From positions 310,001 to 374,000 of the forward strand of contig JAJJXM010000040.1 in assembly GCA_024516155.1 (NCBI GenBank): 64,000 bases of DNA, read 5' to 3'. Below are positions 59,468-64,000 of the stretch, one piece after another. The notes beneath the pieces are model-generated. The model searched no databases and was not told the origin of the DNA. It was given only the letters and a program-made list of their open reading frames with translations. Numbering within the stretch: the first letter of the stretch is position 1; each line of letters begins with the position of its first letter. This DNA comes from Pyronema omphalodes (lineage: Eukaryota > Ascomycota > Pezizomycetes > Pezizales > Pyronemataceae). Made by a program: the position numbers and the translations under genes.

Positions 59468-61077
59468 ATGGCATCACAATCACCAAACGCCCCTCGTGAA
59501 GAAGTATTTTGTCACGAATGTCAGAATAACTGGTACCGAGACGTATCCGGAATAGTTTGTCCAGCCTGTGGCAGTGATTTTGTTGAGATTGTGAGTCTCA
59601 GACCTTAGGGATGCGGTATGCTAGATTACTGACAAACTACCAACCAGATTGAAGTACCTGAATCAGAGTACCTGAGAGCAGCAGAAGATCACGGCGAAGA
59701 ATTCGGTCACGCAAGAACACATCGAGGCCCCGGCTTTACCTTTTATTCCCAAACACACCATCATTACCCCCATACACATTCTACACAGCACCAACATGGT
59801 CCTCGTGGACATCATTCTCCGGAAGAAGAGGTGATTGCCGATATGTTTTCGCAGATGCTCCGAAACATCATGGGCGCTGACTACCAACCTGGCACCAACC
59901 GGGCTCGCTCCCCTCCATCTATGAGAGCAGAACGACGAGGGGACGCCGACGGGGATGAGCCCATGGAGGACCGGCCTGGAACTGGGGATCACAGACCATT
60001 TCCAGCAAACCCATTTGCATCAGCCGGTTTTGGACCTCAGTTTGGCCCTAGAAATGCAAACCAAGCACAAGCAGGCGCAGGTGCAGAGCAAGTTGTACCA
60101 GATATTACAACGTAGGGGTCCTTCTCGAAAACAGACTAGACGAAAGCTTATATAGAACCAGATTCTTACACGCATTATTTAACCCTATTGGCGACGCCGA
60201 AGATATTCCCATGTTTGCCCGAATCTTTGGAGGAGGAGCAGGAGGAGATTACGTGTACTCACAAGCGGAACTTGATAGAATAGTTTCACAGCTTATGGAG
60301 CAGCACCAGGGCAATGCACCACCACCAGCCGCAGAAGAAGATATTAAAGCCCTACCAAGAATTAAGGTTACTGAAGCAATGGTACAAGAAGGGCTGGATT
60401 GTACCGTATGTAAAGAGGATCTCGTCCTTGATGAGGAACTTGTTCAGCTACCTTGCAAACATAATTATCACTTTGATTGTGTTGCAGAATGGTTGAAGGC
60501 TCATGACGTAAGTTTTCCCTTTTTGGAAGACAAGGAAAAAAGGAAACTGACAACCAACCAGACATGCCCCATCTGTCGCCACCCCATAACCCCCGAAGAG
60601 CGCCGCAATCAGTCTTCCTCTTCACAAGCATCCTCCTCATCCCGGCCCACCCAATCATCCCCAACACAATCTACGCAGCCAGGACAGTCACAGTCACAGT
60701 CACAGTCTCAATCCACATCCACATCCAACTTCTCCACAAACTCCCAACCCGGCACATTCGTAAATTACCTCTTCGGCAGCATTGGAACAGCAGCAGGTGG
60801 CATGACACATCGTCAAAGCACATCCTTTTCATCTTCTAGTTCACATCGACATAATAGAGTTGAAATCGATGAAGACGATGATGATATTCCTGACTTGGAA
60901 TCAATGAACTCTGGTGGAAATTCGGGAAATTCGGGAAGTACAGGGAATACGGGAAATGGAAACGCGGGAACTGGAAATACGTCGGGAAATACAGGATCTA
61001 CGGGAAGTGCGAACGAAACAACTAGGTCACAGCAACATACTACAAGCCATTTTGCAAATTTGTTTAGGAGACATTAA
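59468..61077 (+). CDS. RING-H2 E3 ligase, RNF115/126-like, 484 aa
   Basis: Predicted ubiquitin-protein ligase. Four exons: 59468-59590, 59648-60111, 60156-60507 and 60562-61077, sum 1455 nt. The N-terminal zinc ribbon has C15, C18, C31 and C34 (EVFCHECQNNWYRDVSGIVC then PACG), as in RNF115/126, where it binds ubiquitin (family knowledge). A His-rich stretch follows (THHHYPHTHSTQHQHGPRGH). The RING-H2 is complete: C278, C281, C296, H298, H301, C304, C315 and C318 (CTVCKEDL, LPCKHNYHFDCVAEW, TCPICR). The tail is Ser/Gln and Gly/Asn/Ser-rich and ends HFANLFRRH. Intron 2 is only 44 nt. Intron 3 (60508-60561) is 54 nt, in frame and stop-free, and sits inside the RING before the last Cys pair. Confidence 0.93.
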
Positions 61078-61887
61078 TGAGGACCTGGCGTCCTGTAATT
61101 CCCGAGAAAGGGGCAAGGGGGAAGGGATCGGAGAGGGTAGCATGAGACGGAAAATAAGGAGATAAAGAGGAAAAGATATGGGGGTGGGCGGGGCGCGGGG
61201 GGCGGGGGCGAGGGGCGGGGCAGATGAAGCTAGGCACAGCTACTCGGACCTAAGAGATATCAGGATCAGGCAGAGCTAGAGAAAAACATCTGAAATCCTT
61301 GCTTGTCTCTATTCTTTATTCTTTATTCTTTATTTTTTATCCTCCTTTTTTTTCCCCTAGTAATTTCTTTTGTATTCTGGTGCAGTTTGGGGGTTTCTTT
61401 TTTTTTTTTTTTTTTACTTTTACTGGTTTTTATGGGGTTATGTGATTTTTTTTTGTTTTGCAGGTTTTTTTTTTGTAAGGGGTTTGTTTTGTAGGGTTTT
61501 TTTTTGTAGGGGGTTTTTTTTGTAGGGGGTTTTTTTATGTATTTTTCTTTCTTTTTTCTTGCCTTGTGTCGTTGTCGTTGTGCGTGTTCTTTTTTTTATG
61601 AGCCGATATGGAGATTTGGGGATTTGGGGATATGGAGATACAATACAACACCATAGTTATTTTAGCTACCTTGTTCTCAGTGAGGTATATGTCATGTGTT
61701 ATGTGATATGTGTTATGTGTGTGATATGTGTGTGTGTGATATGATAGATACTGAATACAGAATACGTACGGTTTGTTGTATACATATCAGATACGACATA
61801 TCAGCATTCAGATACGGTATATTGAATAGTATATTGGATAGCATGGCATGACATGATATGAGATCAGGATATGAGATTAGATACGGC

Positions 61888-62010
61888 ATATCAGTAGGAT
61901 ATCAGTAGCATATCAGTAGCATATCAGTAGCATATCAGTAGCATATCAGTAGCATATCAGTAGCATATCAGTAGCATATCAGTAGCATATCAGTAGCATA
62001 TCAGTAGCAT
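61888..62010. repeat. 11-nt tandem repeat (ATATCAGTAGC), about 11 copies
   Basis: Head-to-tail copies with almost no divergence. The first copy ends in G rather than C. There are no spacers, so it is not CRISPR. Confidence 0.93.
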
Positions 62011-62119
62011 ATGGATGCAATAAGAAAATATACCATACCCATACCCATAGCTATATGTGGTAGCTATATGTAGTAGCTATACGTACTTCTTGAACGGATG
62101 ATGGAATGATGGAATGATT

Positions 62120-62245
62120 TATAGCTTGTTATTGTATAGCTTGTTATTGTATAGCTTGTTATTGTATAGCTTGTTATTGTATAGCTTGTTATTGTATAGC
62201 TTGTTATTGTATAGCTTGTTATTGTATAGCTTGTTATTGTATAGC
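62120..62245. repeat. 15-nt tandem repeat (TATAGCTTGTTATTG), 8 copies
   Basis: Eight essentially identical copies. The last copy changes from TATAGCTTG to TATAGCTTATT and runs directly into the octamer array, so the octamer array appears to have grown out of the end of this one. Confidence 0.93.
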
Positions 62246-62596
62246 TTATTATCTTATTATCTTATTATCTTATTATCTTATTATCTTATTATCTTATTAT
62301 CTTATTATCTTATTATCTTATTATCTTATTATCTTATTATCTTATTATCTTATTATCTTATTATCTTATTATCTTATTATCTTATTATCTTATTATCTTA
62401 TTATCTTATTATCTTATTATCTTATTATCTTATTATCTTATTATCTTATTATCTTATTATCTTATTATCTTATTATCTTATTATCTTATTATCTTATTAT
62501 CTTATTATCTTATTATCTTATTATCTTATTATCTTATTATCTTATTATCTTATTATCTTATTATCTTATTATCTTATTATCTTATTATCTTATTAC
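62246..62596. repeat. 8-nt tandem repeat (ATCTTATT), about 44 copies
   Basis: About 350 nt of perfect ATCTTATT octamers. The period in codons is 24 nt, so it stays open as a hydrophobic octapeptide frame (LLSYYLII), which I reject as a gene. The lack of substitutions implies very recent expansion or ongoing homogenisation. Confidence 0.95.
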
Positions 62597-63070
62597 TGAT
62601 TATTATTTTTTGTACTGATCATTATTTTTTGTACTGATTATAATTTTTTTTTTAATTTTTTTTTTAATTTTGCCATGCTACAAACCATACAAACCATACA
62701 AACCACCAAGTTCCACAACCAAAAACAAAAACAAAAACACCCCACACCCCGCACCCCGCACCCCGCACCCCACACCCCACACCCGCACCCCGCATACCAC
62801 ATTCCACATACCAATTCCATAGATGCGTAATAATTGGGGGGCGTCATGATACTTCTGGATTTTTTGTTTTATGGTATATATCCGGTATATGCTATGATCT
62901 GGTATGATACACTTGTCTTGGTCTAGATCACTATATACATGTAGGTAGGTAGATGGCGGCGTTTATGTACACCCCTTCCTATTCCCTCCTATTCCTATTC
63001 CAAGCCCTCCCTCTGCACCTGAACCACGGCACCGCACCTGTACCAAACCCACGCCCCATGACACGCCCCA

Positions 63071-64000
63071 TCACCGCACCATATCCTCAACAACAACCCC
63101 ATCAACAGTAATAACAACCTCAGTTTTCAATCCCTCAGTGGATTCAATATATCTTTCCCCAACGCCCACACCTCTCCCAATCAAATTTGCAGTGGCTTGG
63201 TTCCAGAGGAGTTGTTTGAGGATTCCGCCTGAGCGGAGCGAAGCTGAATTGAGTGAAGAGGGTGGCTGTGAGGGGTTGAAGCCAGAGGAGGAGGATTCAG
63301 CTTGTGAATTAGCTACAGTGTCGTCGGTGGAGATTTCCGGTTCTGGTTGTGATACCGGTGATAACTTTCTGGGACGGCCGCGTTTTTTCTTTAGAGGCTC
63401 TGGGATGGCAATGGGTGCTGCGAGGATTTCTGCTGCCTCCCCGCTGGACGGGGTGATGAGTTTCTCGGCTGCTGCAGCTATATCGGCTTCTTGAATTTCT
63501 GCGGCTGTCTCCGCTGCTTTTCTCTCCCTCTCAGCGTCCTCGACTTCCTTTCTTCTTCTCTCGGCTTCATTAAACTCCCTCTCCGCCTCCTCGGGATCAA
63601 TTTTATTGTAATACGCATCTTCCATGGGCATATTATCACCCTGTTCGATCGAAAATTCCGGAGGGGTGATATAAGCAAACACCAGAGCTCTTCTCGACAG
63701 CACAAGATGTTTTCTTATGCCGGGGGTGCAAGGAGTAGTAGCACATAATATGCCTATCGCTGGTGTATTCGGGGCTACTAATCCCAGAGTTCCTTCGAGT
63801 TCTCTAAGGTATTTTGGCCCGGATTTGGTGGTGCTTTTGCATTGGACCAAGACTGGGATTGGGGTGGGTTTGTAGGCGGTTTCACTACTTTCGCTACTTT
63901 CGTTGCTTTCGTTCCCAGTGCCTGATGATGTTGATGAGGTTTTGGTTACGGTGGCTTCGAGTGAGGAGGAAGATGTGACAATACCTTCCTCGGGGGAAAT
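63071..64000 (-). CDS. RRG7-like nuclease-fold protein with AT-hook, 5' part missing
   Basis: The open frame runs from the window edge (upstream part lost) to the stop at 63071. The core PIPVLVQCKSTTKSGPKYL then RELEGTLGLVAPNTPAIGIL resembles the restriction-endonuclease-like core of fungal RRG7 (DUF2034) proteins, with the Q-x-K element in VQCKS. The matching C-terminal piece is GGILKQLLWNQATANLIGRG. RRG7 is a mitochondrial protein needed for respiratory growth in yeast (established knowledge). Between the two pieces lies a long insert. It has a charged coiled-coil-like stretch (EEAEREFNEAERRRKEVEDA), an AT-hook (KKKRGRPRKL, about 63364-63393) and a Ser-rich segment. The N-terminal targeting peptide would be outside the window. 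Family assignment is from memory of the motif, so moderately sure. Confidence 0.65.
   Translation of the reverse strand: MSPEEGIVTSSSSLEATVTKTSSTSSGTGNESNESSESSETAYKPTPIPVLVQCKSTTKSGPKYLRELEGTLGLVAPNTPAIGILCATTPCTPGIRKHLVLSRRALVFAYITPPEFSIEQGDNMPMEDAYYNKIDPEEAEREFNEAERRRKEVEDAERERKAAETAAEIQEADIAAAAEKLITPSSGEAAEILAAPIAIPEPLKKKRGRPRKLSPVSQPEPEISTDDTVANSQAESSSSGFNPSQPPSSLNSASLRSGGILKQLLWNQATANLIGRGVGVGERYIESTEGLKTEVVITVDGVVVEDMVR

Larger units (their letters stand above)
61078..63070. other. Tandem-repeat block between convergent genes
   Basis: From 5' to 3' it holds G-rich DNA (61175-61220), TCTTTATT repeats (61305-61340), T-runs alternating with GTAGGGGG (61395-61545), TATGTGTG repeats (61690-61745), then three clean tandem arrays annotated separately, and CACCCCGCA repeats (62735-62790). 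No gene is supported. The long open frame at 62114-62599 is pure repeat. Confidence 0.75.

Noticed and set aside
61888..62010. Possible CRISPR-like array
   Set aside because: Units are 11 nt, contiguous and without spacers, and the host is a fungus.
62114..62599. 161-codon hydrophobic frame with an octapeptide repeat
   Set aside because: It is the translation of 15-nt and 8-nt satellite arrays. Any 8-nt array without stops stays open in a 24-nt cycle.

Overview
This window is nuclear DNA from a filamentous ascomycete, most likely Pezizomycotina. The evidence is short phase-consistent spliceosomal introns (about 44-166 nt in nearly all cases), CTAAC-type branch points, and a fungal gene set: sterol C-22 desaturase ERG5/CYP61, GPI10 mannosyltransferase, a class VI-like chitin synthase and an SSE1/Hsp88-type Hsp110. 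The class cannot be fixed from the sequence. Genes are sparse, roughly one per 5 kb. Long intergenic tracts are full of mono-G/C runs, ATGT/TACA microsatellites and minisatellites.

Layout. 1-13 kb: one small unknown gene (3917-4327, -) in mostly empty DNA, plus a doubtful two-exon mini-gene at 12.6-13.1 kb. 13.7-16.4 kb: two adjacent + strand Ser/Pro-rich orphan genes, the second followed by a polypurine tract. 17.7-26.8 kb: three minus-strand genes, namely a four-TM MARVEL-like protein, GPI10 and ERG5. 26.8-31.9 kb: gene-empty. 31.9-43.0 kb: three minus-strand genes, namely a TPR-SET protein with an apparent GC-AG intron, SSE1/Hsp88 and chitin synthase. 43-51.3 kb: gene-empty. 51.3-52.7 kb: a second four-TM gene (+) that looks like a diverged relative of the one at 18 kb. 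53.7-57.9 kb: a SNF2 ATPase with an embedded RING and SUMO-interaction-like motifs (-). It is divergent from an RNF115/126-like RING-H2 E3 gene at 59.5-61.1 kb (+). 61.1-63.0 kb: a dense block of tandem repeats. 63.1-64.0 kb: the 3' part of an RRG7-like nuclease-fold gene carrying an AT-hook (-), cut by the window edge.

Functionally this is a housekeeping neighbourhood: ergosterol synthesis, GPI anchors, chitin wall, chaperone and ubiquitin/SUMO control. I see no biosynthetic cluster, no transposase and no virus-like gene. Exon models were built by hand. For most multi-exon genes the summed exon lengths are divisible by three and the splice phases agree. The most interesting signals are the MARVEL-like pair with identical first-exon architecture, the AT-hook insertion in an RRG7-like protein, the split RING in the SNF2 protein, a stop-free 54-nt intron inside a RING domain, a GC-AG intron and a near-perfect 50-nt hairpin.
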